The position numbers were made by a program, and so were the translations under genes. This document shows positions 5,816 to 14,174 of a stretch of DNA of 14,804 nt, piece by piece (the first letter of the stretch is position 1; each line of letters opens with the position of its first letter). Under the pieces are notes generated by a model. That model ran no database searches. It was not told where the DNA came from and saw only the letters and a list, made by a program, of their open reading frames with translations. This DNA is from DATLAN01 sp035527455 (lineage in GTDB: Bacteria > Planctomycetota > Planctomycetia > Pirellulales > Thermoguttaceae), in assembly GCA_035527455.1 (NCBI GenBank), contig DATLAN010000079.1:1-14804 (forward strand), in the 5' to 3' direction.

Positions 5816-7251
5816 TTACGCTCCTCCGGCTCGTCCCCGGCGATCAGTTCGGGCGCTTGCAGCATCCGGGGCGACGTCTCGACGGGCGGGAGTTCTTCGA
5901 TCTCGGTCTTTCCCGACGTCGTGCCCAGGTCGCGGAACTTCCGGGCGGCGACCAGCACCCGCGACTCCAGCGACCTAACGGCCTTGTTGTAGGCGTCGGT
6001 GGCCGAGCCGAGCCCTTTGCCCAGCCTGCTCATGTGGTCGCCCATGGTCGCCAGGCGGATGTAGAGGTCCTTTCCCAGCTCGCTGATCTGCCGGGCGTTT
6101 TCGGCCAGTTGTTCATGCCGCCATCCGTAGGCTACCGCCCGCAAGAGGGAGATCAGCGTCGTCGGAGAAGCGATGATCACCCGTTCCGCAACGCCGAACT
6201 CGATCAGCCCGGGATCGTGCTCCAACGCGGCACTGAAGAAGACCTCGCCGGGCAGGAACAGCACGACGAACTCCGGGCTTTGCTCGAACTGCTCGAAATA
6301 GGACTTCCGTCCCAGGGCGGTGATGTGGGCGCGAACCTGTCGGGCGTGGTCTTTGAGTTTGGCCGTGCGGGTTTCCTCGTCGGGGGCCTCGACGGCCTCC
6401 AGGTAGGCGGTCAACGGGGCCTTGGAGTCGACCACGATCGTCTTGTTCGCCGGCAGCCGAACCACCATGTCCGGGCGCAGCCGGCCGTCCTCGCCTTCGG
6501 TGCTTAGCTGTTCGCGGAAATCGCAGTGGTCGAGCATTCCCGCCATCTCGACCACGCGCTTCAATTGCAGCTCGCCCCATCGGCCGCGAACTTGCGGCCG
6601 GCGCAGCGCCTTGACCAGATTGGAGGTCTCCAGGCGGAGTTCCTTCTGGCTTTCCAGCAGCGAACCGACCTGTTCCCGGAGCCCCTGGTATGCGCCGGCC
6701 CGGTCCTTCTCGATCTCGCGAATCTTCGCGTCGACTTTCTCCAACGATTCCCGCACGGGCTTGACCAGCTCGCCGATGGCCTGCTGCCGCTTGTCGAGAT
6801 CCCCCTTGGCCGACTCCTGGAACTTCTCCAGGTTCGTCTTGGCCAGTTCCAGGAACGATTGGTTGTTGCTCTTCAGCGCGTCGGCGGCCATCGCCTTGAA
6901 GGCGTCGGACAGTTTCTGCCGGGCGTCGTCGACCAGGGCCAGCTTCTCGTCGGCCTGTTTTCGCTCTTGCTCCAGGGTCGTGGCCAGTTGGACGACCTTT
7001 GCTTTCAGGCCGGCTTCGGTGGTTTGACGCTCTCGGTCCTGCTGTTCCAGTCGCCGCACCTTGTCGCCCAGCTCGTCGATCGTTTGCTGTCGGGCGTCGA
7101 GCCGTTCGGCCAGCGCGGCCCGTTCCACGTTGCCGTCGCTTTGGCCGCGATCGAAGGCATGCTGGATCTTCCCTCGCAGCAGAAGCCACACCAAACCCCC
7201 GCCGGTGGCGAGCCCGAACAGAAACGCGAGGATGTAGAAAACGTTCTGCAT
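5791..7251 (-). CDS. rmuC: DNA recombination protein RmuC
   Basis: The 486-aa protein shows the RmuC order: N-terminal membrane helix (residues 4-25), a long coiled coil (about 40-215), then the nuclease-like domain with RGRWGE (222-227), RPDMVVRLP (259-267) and VDSKAPL (274-280). D261, D275 and K277 fit a PD-(D/E)xK-type core; GVAERVIIASPTTL (353-366) and AYGWRHE (374-380) are also family hallmarks. RmuC limits inversions and other rearrangements at repeats in E. coli. The ATG at 7251 has GGAG 8 nt upstream; a longer TTG-start form at 7305 is less likely. The final residues AVGQGLP are encoded by the 37-bp repeat, so the natural end was probably altered by it. Confidence 0.95.
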   Translation of the reverse strand: MQNVFYILAFLFGLATGGGLVWLLLRGKIQHAFDRGQSDGNVERAALAERLDARQQTIDELGDKVRRLEQQDRERQTTEAGLKAKVVQLATTLEQERKQADEKLALVDDARQKLSDAFKAMAADALKSNNQSFLELAKTNLEKFQESAKGDLDKRQQAIGELVKPVRESLEKVDAKIREIEKDRAGAYQGLREQVGSLLESQKELRLETSNLVKALRRPQVRGRWGELQLKRVVEMAGMLDHCDFREQLSTEGEDGRLRPDMVVRLPANKTIVVDSKAPLTAYLEAVEAPDEETRTAKLKDHARQVRAHITALGRKSYFEQFEQSPEFVVLFLPGEVFFSAALEHDPGLIEFGVAERVIIASPTTLISLLRAVAYGWRHEQLAENARQISELGKDLYIRLATMGDHMSRLGKGLGSATDAYNKAVRSLESRVLVAARKFRDLGTTSGKTEIEELPPVETSPRMLQAPELIAGDEPEERKAVGQGLP

Positions 7252-7535
7252 GGCGATTGCTCCGACGGCCGGCGAGGACAAGCGGCGGGCGGCCCACTGG
7301 GGCAAAACGACTCACGTGTCCGTCCCACCCGTTTCAACGGCCAAAATACCAAGAACGCCCGAAAACACAAGACGGCCCCCCGCCGCTTGCGGATCAGCAG
7401 GACGGTCAACTCGCGGAAATCACGGTCATTTCGAGGAAAAAGGGCCGCCCTGGCAATTCGACCCCGTTCCTGCGAAGATGAAGCGCGTGTTTCGAGAGGT
7501 AAAACGATCCCCCTCTCCTCGGAAGACCTCCAACG

Positions 7536-7760
7536 ATGCCCCCCATGAAGCCCGAGCCCCGGCATCGCGATCCCCATCTGGCCGGGACCCTTTCGCTCGG
7601 CCAGTTGGCCCGGCGGTGGCAGGTCTCGCGCAAGCAACTCCGCCGCCTGCTCGGCCGGCGGGAATTGTCTTTCGTGCAGATCCGCGGGAGCATTCGGGTT
7701 CCGCTGGCGGAAGTGGAACGTTTCGAAAAGACGAGGCATCTCCAGGGAGGCACGAAATGA
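7536..7760 (+). CDS. helix-turn-helix DNA-binding protein (excisionase/MerR-type)
   Basis: The 74-aa protein has GTLSLGQLARRWQVSRKQL (17-35) forming the helix-turn-helix, then RRELSFVQIRGSIRVPLAEVERF (41-63), the wing and following helix that are standard in excisionase-type HTH_17 proteins. GGAAG at 7521-7525 lies 10 nt before the ATG; a second ATG at 7545 is possible. It is the only plus-strand gene between rmuC and proS, diverging from rmuC and converging on proS. No integrase or phage gene is nearby, so it is more likely a small regulator or DNA-architecture protein than a phage excisionase. Confidence 0.75.
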   Translation: MPPMKPEPRHRDPHLAGTLSLGQLARRWQVSRKQLRRLLGRRELSFVQIRGSIRVPLAEVERFEKTRHLQGGTK

Positions 7761-7798
7761 GATATCGTTGCGTCATCCTGCTCAGGGTCTGCGCCTGT

Positions 7799-7842
7799 TG
7801 CCCAAAAAACGGGCAGAATCGAACCAGGCCCGAATTTCGGGC
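7799..7842. terminator. paired hairpins between convergent genes
   Basis: Two stem-loops lie in the 81-bp gap between the HTH gene and proS. TGCCC/GGGCA encloses a 7-nt loop with six A on the plus strand (7799-7815), and GCCCGAA-T-TTCGGGC is at 7828-7842, its last base being the first of the proS stop codon. For proS both lie just after the stop, as expected of a terminator region. Neither has a classical U-tract after the stem. Confidence 0.45.
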
Positions 7843-9362
7843 TAATACGCCTTGGCGAACACGCCGCGGCGCTTGCTCGGTCGGCCCGTGAAGATGCACT
7901 TCCCGTCTTCGTCCTCGCCTTGAAGCGGAATGCAGCGGATGGTCGTCTTCAGCCGTTTGAGCGTCTCTTCGATTTCGGGAGTATCGACGAAGTGGCACAT
8001 GGCCAGCCCGCCGTGGATCTCGGGCTTCTCGGCGTTGCGGGGCGTGAAGAAGGCCTCGAACTCGGCCAGGTCGTCGATCGGGCGAATCACCGACTCGCGG
8101 AGTTCGAGTGCCCGATCGAAGAGGTTCTGTTGAATCTCGTCGAGCAGCGCGGGGACGTTGGCGACGAACTCGCCGCGGGGGACGCCCGACTTGGCCTTCG
8201 GCGGCTGGTCGCGGCGGCCGAGGAAGACGCTGCCCGACTGGATGTCGCGAGGTCCGACCTCCAGGCGCAGCGGCACGCCGCGTTTGATGTACTGCCAGAC
8301 CTTCTCCCCGCCACGGATGTCCCGGTCGTCGAGTTTCACGCGTACGGGGGAACCGTGGAAATCCCGGGCCTCCAATTCGTGCTTCAACGAGGTGCAGTAC
8401 TCCATCACGGCACTGCGTTCTTCGTCGTTGCGATAGATGGGCAGGATCACCACGTGGACCGGTGCCAGCCGCGGCGGGAGCACCAGGCCGTCGTCGTCGC
8501 CGTGGGTCATCAGCAGTCCGCCGATCAGCCGCGTCGACACGCCCCAGGAGGTCGTCCAGGCGTAGACTTCCCGGCCGTTTTCGTCCTGGAACTTGATCTC
8601 CTGCGCGTGGGCGAAGTTCTGGCCGAGGAAGTGCGACGTGCCGGATTGCAGGGCCTTGCGGTCCTGCATCACGGCCTCGATGCTGTAGGTATTGACCGCG
8701 CCGGGAAATCGCTCGCCGGCCGTTTTCTCGCCTTTGATCACCGGCATGGCCATGTAGTTCTCGGCGAAGTCGGCGTAGAGGTCGAGGATCCGCAGCGTCT
8801 CTTCGACGGCCTCTTCCCTGGTGGCGTGGACCGTGTGGCCCTCCTGCCAGAGGAACTCGGTGGTGCGGAGGAACATCCGCGTGCGCATCTCCCAGCGGAC
8901 AATGTTCGCCCATTGGTTCAGCAGGATCGGCAGGTCGCGATACGATTGGACCCACCGGGCGAAGGTGGCCCCGATGATCGTCTCGCTGGTGGGCCGCACG
9001 ACCAGCGGCTCCTCGAGCGGACCGGCGGGAACCAGCCCTCCCTCCGGACCGCGCTCCAGCCGGTGGTGCGTCACCACGGCACATTCCTTGGCGAAACCCT
9101 CGACGTGCTCGGCCTCCTTCTCCAGGAAACTCAGCGGAATGAACAGCGGGAAATACGCGTTCTCGTGGCCGGTGGCCTTGAACATCCGGTCCAGCACGCC
9201 CTGGATGTTCTCCCACAAGGCGTATCCCCAGGGCTTGATCACCATGCAACCCCGCACGTCGGACGGCTCGGCCAGGTCGGCCGCCTTGACCACTTGCTGA
9301 TACCACTCGGGGTAGTCTTCGTTGCGGGTGGGACTGATCGCGTTTTGCGGTTGTTTTGCCAT
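7842..9362 (-). CDS. proS: prolyl-tRNA synthetase, type 3 (archaeal/eukaryal-like)
   Basis: The 506-aa class II synthetase charges tRNA-Pro. Visible are the motif 1 region (GYALWENIQGVLDRMF, 46-61), VRPTSET (122-128), motif 2 (RWEMRTRMFLRTTEF, 156-170), the HFLGQNFA segment (244-251) and motif 3 (GVSTRLIGGLL, 274-284). The C-terminus ends FAKAY, the conserved Tyr end of ProS type 3; the bacterial type 1 editing insert is absent. In the C-terminal zinc region the expected four-Cys pattern is degenerate: CHFVDT and CIFT retain one Cys each, with Thr at the partner positions, so zinc is probably not bound there. Last gene of the ispF-cysS-ruvC-ruvA-proS unit, 82 nt after ruvA. Confidence 0.97.
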   Translation of the reverse strand: MAKQPQNAISPTRNEDYPEWYQQVVKAADLAEPSDVRGCMVIKPWGYALWENIQGVLDRMFKATGHENAYFPLFIPLSFLEKEAEHVEGFAKECAVVTHHRLERGPEGGLVPAGPLEEPLVVRPTSETIIGATFARWVQSYRDLPILLNQWANIVRWEMRTRMFLRTTEFLWQEGHTVHATREEAVEETLRILDLYADFAENYMAMPVIKGEKTAGERFPGAVNTYSIEAVMQDRKALQSGTSHFLGQNFAHAQEIKFQDENGREVYAWTTSWGVSTRLIGGLLMTHGDDDGLVLPPRLAPVHVVILPIYRNDEERSAVMEYCTSLKHELEARDFHGSPVRVKLDDRDIRGGEKVWQYIKRGVPLRLEVGPRDIQSGSVFLGRRDQPPKAKSGVPRGEFVANVPALLDEIQQNLFDRALELRESVIRPIDDLAEFEAFFTPRNAEKPEIHGGLAMCHFVDTPEIEETLKRLKTTIRCIPLQGEDEDGKCIFTGRPSKRRGVFAKAY

Positions 9363-9390
9363 GGGTTTCTTCTGAGCGCGGGTAGTTCTC

Positions 9391-9421
9391 GGTTGGTTCG
9401 GTTGCGAAGCCGCGAGCGGCT
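9391..9421 (-). repeat. 31-bp palindromic element, copy 1
   Basis: Lies in the ruvA-proS gap. On the minus strand it opens AGCCGC-TC-GCGGCT and continues CTTCGCAACCGA. It is identical at 29 of 31 positions to copy 2 at 10786-10816. The stem is 6 bp with a 2-nt centre. It starts 29 nt upstream of the proS ATG. Confidence 0.85.
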
Positions 9422-9444
9422 GACGGTCGGTTGGGGAGCGTCGG

Positions 9445-10068
9445 TTATCTCTGACTCTGCTGATAAATCGCCTGGAGCAACGACTGCACGTCCTTGTACT
9501 TGGTCTTCGTCGCCAAGGCCGCGTCGAGCAGCCCCCGGGCGTCGCTCTCGGAGTGGCCGAGGCTGCGGAGCACTGCGTAGGCCTCGGAGACCACGTCGGG
9601 CCGGATCTCGGAGTCGGCGGCCTGCTGCCGGGCGACCATCAAGGCAAACTTCGGGACCTTGCGGCGCAGCTTCGCAATGATCCGATCGGCCATCGCCGGC
9701 CCGATGCCTGGCAAGGCCGAGAGCCCCTTGGCGTCCTGCTCCTCGATCGACGTGGCCACGTCCTTGACCGACCGGACCATCGCCCGAAGCGCCTTCTTCA
9801 CACCCACCCCGTCGACCGAGCAAAACAACTCGAAGAACTCCCGCTCGACCTCCGTCAGGAACCCGATCAACCGGGGCGTCATCCGGCCCTGCATCGGGTT
9901 GCCCTCGAGGTACTCGATCGTGTGCAGGCTGATTTCCTGGTTCAACTCGCTCTGCAACTGCCGGCGGGTGAACTCGGGGATCAACACCTCGTGCTCGAAG
10001 GCGTCGATCCGCAGCGTCACCGAGTCGTCCCGCAACGCGGCCAGTTGGCCGGTAATCTTCGTGATCAA
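9445..10068 (-). CDS. ruvA: Holliday junction branch migration protein RuvA
   Basis: The 207-aa protein binds four-way junctions and loads RuvB. Domain I (OB fold) covers about residues 1-65, starting MITKITGQLAALRDDSVTL, which is diverged from the usual MIGxxxG. Helix-hairpin-helix motifs are VDGVGVKKALRAM (85-97) and LPGIGPAMADRII (119-131). Domain III is VVSEAYAVLRSLGHSESDA (159-177), which contacts RuvB. The start codon is TTG (10068), supported by GAGGGA a few nt upstream. It follows ruvC after 203 nt filled with palindromes. ruvB is not in the window. Confidence 0.93.
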   Translation of the reverse strand: MITKITGQLAALRDDSVTLRIDAFEHEVLIPEFTRRQLQSELNQEISLHTIEYLEGNPMQGRMTPRLIGFLTEVEREFFELFCSVDGVGVKKALRAMVRSVKDVATSIEEQDAKGLSALPGIGPAMADRIIAKLRRKVPKFALMVARQQAADSEIRPDVVSEAYAVLRSLGHSESDARGLLDAALATKTKYKDVQSLLQAIYQQSQR

Positions 10069-10136
10069 GGCTTCCCTCGCAGTTCGCAGAATTCCTGGCG
10101 TCCAATGGTTCCCGACATCGTGGTGGTGAGCTTCTG

Positions 10137-10212
10137 GGGTGGCACGCCCTGAGGAACGAAGGGCGTGTTTTCCCGACGTACCACGCCCTTCGTTCCTCAG
10201 GGCGTGCCACCC
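10137..10212. repeat. perfect 31-bp inverted repeat (REPIN-like twin hairpin)
   Basis: Arms at 10137-10167 and 10182-10212 are exact reverse complements around a 14-nt centre. Each arm is itself a hairpin, with an 8-bp stem CACGCCCT/AGGGCGTG and a 9-nt loop (10143-10167 and 10182-10206). The whole can therefore form two small hairpins or one long stem, as REP doublets (REPINs) do. It sits in the ruvC-ruvA spacer within an operon. Confidence 0.9.
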
Positions 10213-10240
10213 ACCGTTTCGCTGGGACGAGACGTGGCTG

Positions 10241-10259
10241 CATCTCGCGGAGCGAGATG
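10241..10259. repeat. short hairpin element after ruvC
   Basis: CATCTCGC-GGA-GCGAGATG, an 8-bp perfect stem with a 3-nt loop, 12 nt downstream of the ruvC stop codon. It could attenuate or protect the transcript end. No T-tract follows on either strand. Confidence 0.65.
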
Positions 10260-10271
10260 GCTACTCTACGA

Positions 10272-10781
10272 CTAGCGCCCGAACGCCGACGGCTTATCCT
10301 TAAGATAGTGATGACACAGCGCAATGGCTAGGGCATCGGCCACATCGGGTGGGTCGGGCAGTTGCGGCAGGCCCAGTTCGCGCTGGATGGCCAGTTGGAC
10401 CTGCGATTTCGGCGCCCGGCCGGACCCGGTGAGGATCTTCTTCACCTGCGTGGCCGAGTAGTGGACCACCGGAATGCCCGCCTGCGTCGCCGCCAGGCAG
10501 ATCACCCCCCGGGCGTGTCCCATCAGGATCGCCGTGCGGGGGCGCTTGTAATGCGAATAGAGTTCCTCCACGGCCATCACTCCCGGCTGTAAGACGGCGA
10601 TGACTTCGGTCACGCCGCGGTGGATTTCCGCAAGCCGGGCAGTCAGCGAGCCGCGCGTCTTGCCGCGGATCACGCCCGCCTCGCACAACCGCAACTTGCC
10701 GCCGCCCGCTTCCAGGACGCCGTAACCGGTGATGTTCAGACCGGGATCGATGCCGAGTATGCGGGTTGGAGATGGGGACAT
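10272..10781 (-). CDS. ruvC: crossover junction endodeoxyribonuclease RuvC
   Basis: The 169-aa resolvase cuts Holliday junctions. The RNase H-fold catalytic acids are in place: D12 in LGIDPGLNITGYG (9-21), E72 in AVEELY (70-75), and D146/D149 in PPDVADALAIA (144-154). Length and motifs are normal for the family. The ATG at 10781 has no Shine-Dalgarno: the upstream 35 nt are the 31-bp palindromic element shared with the ruvA-proS gap. It is 33 nt after cysS and before ruvA on the same strand. Confidence 0.97.
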   Translation of the reverse strand: MSPSPTRILGIDPGLNITGYGVLEAGGGKLRLCEAGVIRGKTRGSLTARLAEIHRGVTEVIAVLQPGVMAVEELYSHYKRPRTAILMGHARGVICLAATQAGIPVVHYSATQVKKILTGSGRAPKSQVQLAIQRELGLPQLPDPPDVADALAIALCHHYLKDKPSAFGR

Positions 10782-10785
10782 GGTT

Positions 10786-10816
10786 GGTTGGGTCGGTTGC
10801 GAAGCCGCAAGCGGCT
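10786..10816 (-). repeat. 31-bp palindromic element, copy 2
   Basis: On the minus strand it starts AGCCGC-TT-GCGGCT. Its first two bases are part of the cysS TAG stop (10815-10817) and it ends 4 nt before the ruvC ATG. It matches copy 1 (9391-9421) at 29 of 31 positions; one of the two differences lies at the stem centre, leaving the stem intact. Confidence 0.85.
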
Positions 10817-12356
10817 AATCGAGGCTCCACGCGGTTCCCCCCGGGCGGTCTTCCAGGGTCACGCCGATCTTCGTCAGCGACTCGCGGATCTTGTCGGCCG
10901 TGGCGAAGTCTTTGCTCTGGCGGGCTTCCGCACGGATCTCGATCAACAGGTCCATCAGCTTGCCGACCAGCTCGTCGTCGCCCGCAGTTGTTTCCCGCGG
11001 CAGCCCGCGGAACAGACCCAACGTGCGGGAGAGTTCGCAAAGCGTCGTGGCACCGCGCCGAAGCAGGTCGATCTTGGCCGCCGCCTTTTCGCTCTTCTCC
11101 TCCAACTTCTCATCGTCGACGAACTTGTTCAGCCGCCGCACCAGATCGAACAGCGCGGCGATCCCGCCGGCCGTATTGAAATCGTCGTCCATCGCTTCGA
11201 GGAACCGCGTGCGATGCTCGGCCACGGCCACAAGCAACGGATCGTCGCCCGGATCGAGTTTACCTCCGTCGCGCGTCGCCGGCGGGTCAATCCGGTAGAA
11301 GCTGCCGCCGGTCACCCGCTCGTATCGCTTGAAGAAGCGGTAGAACGTATCCAGCCCCGTTTCCACGGCCCGAATCCGCGCTTCGCCGAAGTCGATCGGC
11401 CGGCGGTAATGGGTAGAGAGGACGAAGAACCGGATGGTCTCGCCCGAGAAATCCTGGAGCAGTTCGCTGAAGGGGCTGGAGCCTTTCGACTTGCTGATCT
11501 TGCCGACCTCTTGTGCGGCCAGATCGCCCTCGGTCGCCCGGGTGTGGCGCCCGCCGACCTTGCCGACCTCGTCGGAGGCCTGCATCAGTCCGTTGTGCAT
11601 CCAGTATTTGGCCATCGGCTTGCCGTGGCACGATTCGCTCTGGGCGATTTCGTTTTCGTGATGGGGGAAGACCAGATCGAGCCCTCCGCCGTGGACGTCG
11701 AACGTTTCGCCCAACAGTCGGCGGCTCATCGCCGAGCACTCGATGTGCCAGCCGGGCCTTCCCGGTCCCCAGGGGCTTTCCCAGGAGGGTTCGCCGGGCT
11801 TGGCGCTTTTCCACAAGGCGAAATCGGCCGACGCCCGTTTCCGCTGGGCCGTCCCGCCACCGTCGCCCAACATGGCTTCGGTCTGCCGGTGGCTCAGTTT
11901 CCCGTAGTCTTTCGCTTTGCTCACCTCGAAGTAGACGTCGCCGTCCGATTCGTACGCAAAACCCTTCTCGATCAAGGTCGTGGTGAACCGGATGATCTCG
12001 TCCATGTGGTCGGTGCAGCGGGGGAAATGGTCGATCGCGTCGATGCCCAGCGCTTCGAGGTTGTTCATGTAGTCGGCCGTCATTTCGGCGGCCAGCTCCG
12101 ACATGGCGATGCCCCGCTCCTTCGACTCGGCGATCAGCTTGTCGTCCACGTCGGTGACGTTGACCACCAGCGTGACCTCGTAGCCCGAGTAGACCAGGTA
12201 GCGCTTGACGGTCTCGAAGATCACCGGCCCGACCATGTGTCCGATATGGCTGGGCTTGTAGACGGTCGGCCCGCAGAGATAGATGCCGACTTTGCCGAGA
12301 ACGACGGGTTGGAAGGGTTCTTTGGATTTCGAGAGGGTGTTGTAGACGCGGATCAT
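10815..12356 (-). CDS. cysS: cysteinyl-tRNA synthetase
   Basis: The 513-aa class I synthetase charges tRNA-Cys. HIGH motif at residues 37-40 (PSHIGHMVG) and KMSKS equivalent KISKS at 286-290. Zinc ligands are at C28 (LCGPTVY), C207 (WHIECSAM), H232 and E236 (FPHHENEIAQSE). The segment between HNGLMQ and KISKS (about 260-284, ASDEVGKVGGRHTRA...) is some 20 residues longer than the short linker in E. coli CysS. The stop codon is inside a 31-bp repeat shared with another gap of the operon. It is second in the unit, 30 nt after ispF. Confidence 0.97.
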   Translation of the reverse strand: MIRVYNTLSKSKEPFQPVVLGKVGIYLCGPTVYKPSHIGHMVGPVIFETVKRYLVYSGYEVTLVVNVTDVDDKLIAESKERGIAMSELAAEMTADYMNNLEALGIDAIDHFPRCTDHMDEIIRFTTTLIEKGFAYESDGDVYFEVSKAKDYGKLSHRQTEAMLGDGGGTAQRKRASADFALWKSAKPGEPSWESPWGPGRPGWHIECSAMSRRLLGETFDVHGGGLDLVFPHHENEIAQSESCHGKPMAKYWMHNGLMQASDEVGKVGGRHTRATEGDLAAQEVGKISKSKGSSPFSELLQDFSGETIRFFVLSTHYRRPIDFGEARIRAVETGLDTFYRFFKRYERVTGGSFYRIDPPATRDGGKLDPGDDPLLVAVAEHRTRFLEAMDDDFNTAGGIAALFDLVRRLNKFVDDEKLEEKSEKAAAKIDLLRRGATTLCELSRTLGLFRGLPRETTAGDDELVGKLMDLLIEIRAEARQSKDFATADKIRESLTKIGVTLEDRPGGTAWSLD

Positions 12357-12364
12357 TGAAAGTT

Positions 12365-12406
12365 ATCAGTTGTCAGTGATCAGTTGTCAGTGATCAGTTG
12401 TCAGTC
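12365..12406. repeat. three tandem 14-bp units
   Basis: Three copies of atcagttgtcagtg (12365-12378, 12379-12392, 12393-12406; the last base of the third differs). The array spans the ispF stop codon (12387-12389), so the last IspF residues TTDH are repeat-encoded, and it fills most of the gap before cysS. Confidence 0.9.
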
Positions 12407-12875
12407 GGGTTTCGAGCAGGGCGACGCATTGGGCGGCGATGGCCTCTTCCTGGCCGATGAGCCCGATGTGCTCGCCCGTCTTGCTTTTCAGGCTGACGCG
12501 CTCGGGTTCGACGTCGAGGATTTCGGCCAGGCGTTTGCGGATGGCCTGCCGGTGGGGGAGCAGCTTGGGCCGTTGGGCGAACACGATGCAGTCGATGTTG
12601 CCGATCCGCCAGCCGACGGCCGCCACGACGTCGCGGGCGGCCCGGAGCATCTCGGCCGAATCGCGTCCCCGGTTGGCCGGGTCGGTGTCGGGGAACATCC
12701 ATCCGATGTCGCCCAGGGCGGCGGCTCCCAACAGCGCGTCGGTCACGGCGTGCAGGAGCACGTCGGCGTCGCTGTGCCCGATCAACTGCCGGTCGTGGGG
12801 AATGTCGATTCCCCCCAGTCGCAGAGGCCCACCGGTTTCGAGCCGATGGACGTCGTGTCCGATTCCTACGCGCAC
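12387..12875 (-). CDS. ispF: 2-C-methyl-D-erythritol 2,4-cyclodiphosphate synthase
   Basis: The 162-aa enzyme makes the cyclic diphosphate of the MEP isoprenoid pathway. Metal ligands D8, H10 (GIGHDVHRL) and H42 (GHSDADVLLHA) are present, as are DIGWMFPDTDP (56-66) and SKTGEHIGLIG (131-141). The start is GTG at 12875, giving the standard IspF N-terminus MRVGIGHDVH; AGGA lies about 11 nt upstream. It is the first gene of the five-gene minus-strand unit, 58 nt from the promoter -10 box. The last residues come from a tandem repeat. No ispD fusion. Confidence 0.97.
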   Translation of the reverse strand: MRVGIGHDVHRLETGGPLRLGGIDIPHDRQLIGHSDADVLLHAVTDALLGAAALGDIGWMFPDTDPANRGRDSAEMLRAARDVVAAVGWRIGNIDCIVFAQRPKLLPHRQAIRKRLAEILDVEPERVSLKSKTGEHIGLIGQEEAIAAQCVALLETRLTTDH

Positions 12876-12932
12876 CGTATCCGTCGTCCTAACTCTTGGT
12901 CTTGGCGTTGCCGTCCCCTTTTAACGCGGCGA

Positions 12933-12961
12933 ATTATACTCCCGCACGGTGAGCCGATCAA
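12933..12961 (-). promoter_or_regulatory. promoter of the ispF-cysS-ruvC-ruvA-proS unit
   Basis: On the minus strand TTGATC (12956-12961), a 17-nt spacer, then a perfect TATAAT (12933-12938). The expected start point is near 12926, giving a leader of about 50 nt before the ispF GTG. No other promoter of this quality is seen in the downstream gaps. Confidence 0.7.
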
Positions 12962-13130
12962 CGCGGAAAAGCGGCACGCCTGTTGCCGCTTTCCCCCAAC
13001 CCGTAGGCACGCTCGCCGGAGTGTGGTTTTCGAGGGCAATTGTCCACGGTCTGGCGACCGTAGCTACGAAGTCCACGGGTTGGGCGATTGGTTACCGCCG
13101 CAGCCGCTTTCCCCCGCCCACAGCGGGACA

Positions 13131-13136
13131 TATAAT
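13131..13136 (+). promoter_or_regulatory. -10 box close to the ABC ATPase start (possible leaderless mRNA)
   Basis: A perfect TATAAT ends 9 nt before the ATG at 13146, with no Shine-Dalgarno between. Transcription would be expected to start within a few bases of the ATG. The -35 region at the right distance (13108-13113, TTTCCC) is poor. Confidence 0.5.
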
Positions 13137-13145
13137 CAACAAGTT

Positions 13146-14166
<1,021 letters not shown>

Positions 14167-14174
<8 letters not shown>

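Noticed and set aside
7252..7305. Longer RmuC form starting at a TTG at 7305
   Set aside because: The ATG at 7251 has a well-spaced GGAG and starts right before the membrane helix typical of RmuC.
7332..7371. Weak promoter-like hexamers upstream of rmuC (TTGTGT/TATTTT, TTGAAA)
   Set aside because: Matches are poor or the partner box is missing at correct spacing, so no promoter was called.
7920..9680. Plus-strand open frame of 586 codons opposite proS
   Set aside because: Antisense to an unambiguous prolyl-tRNA synthetase; no motif of its own.
10620..12359. Plus-strand open frame of 579 codons opposite cysS and ruvC
   Set aside because: Antisense to two well-supported genes with complete catalytic motifs.
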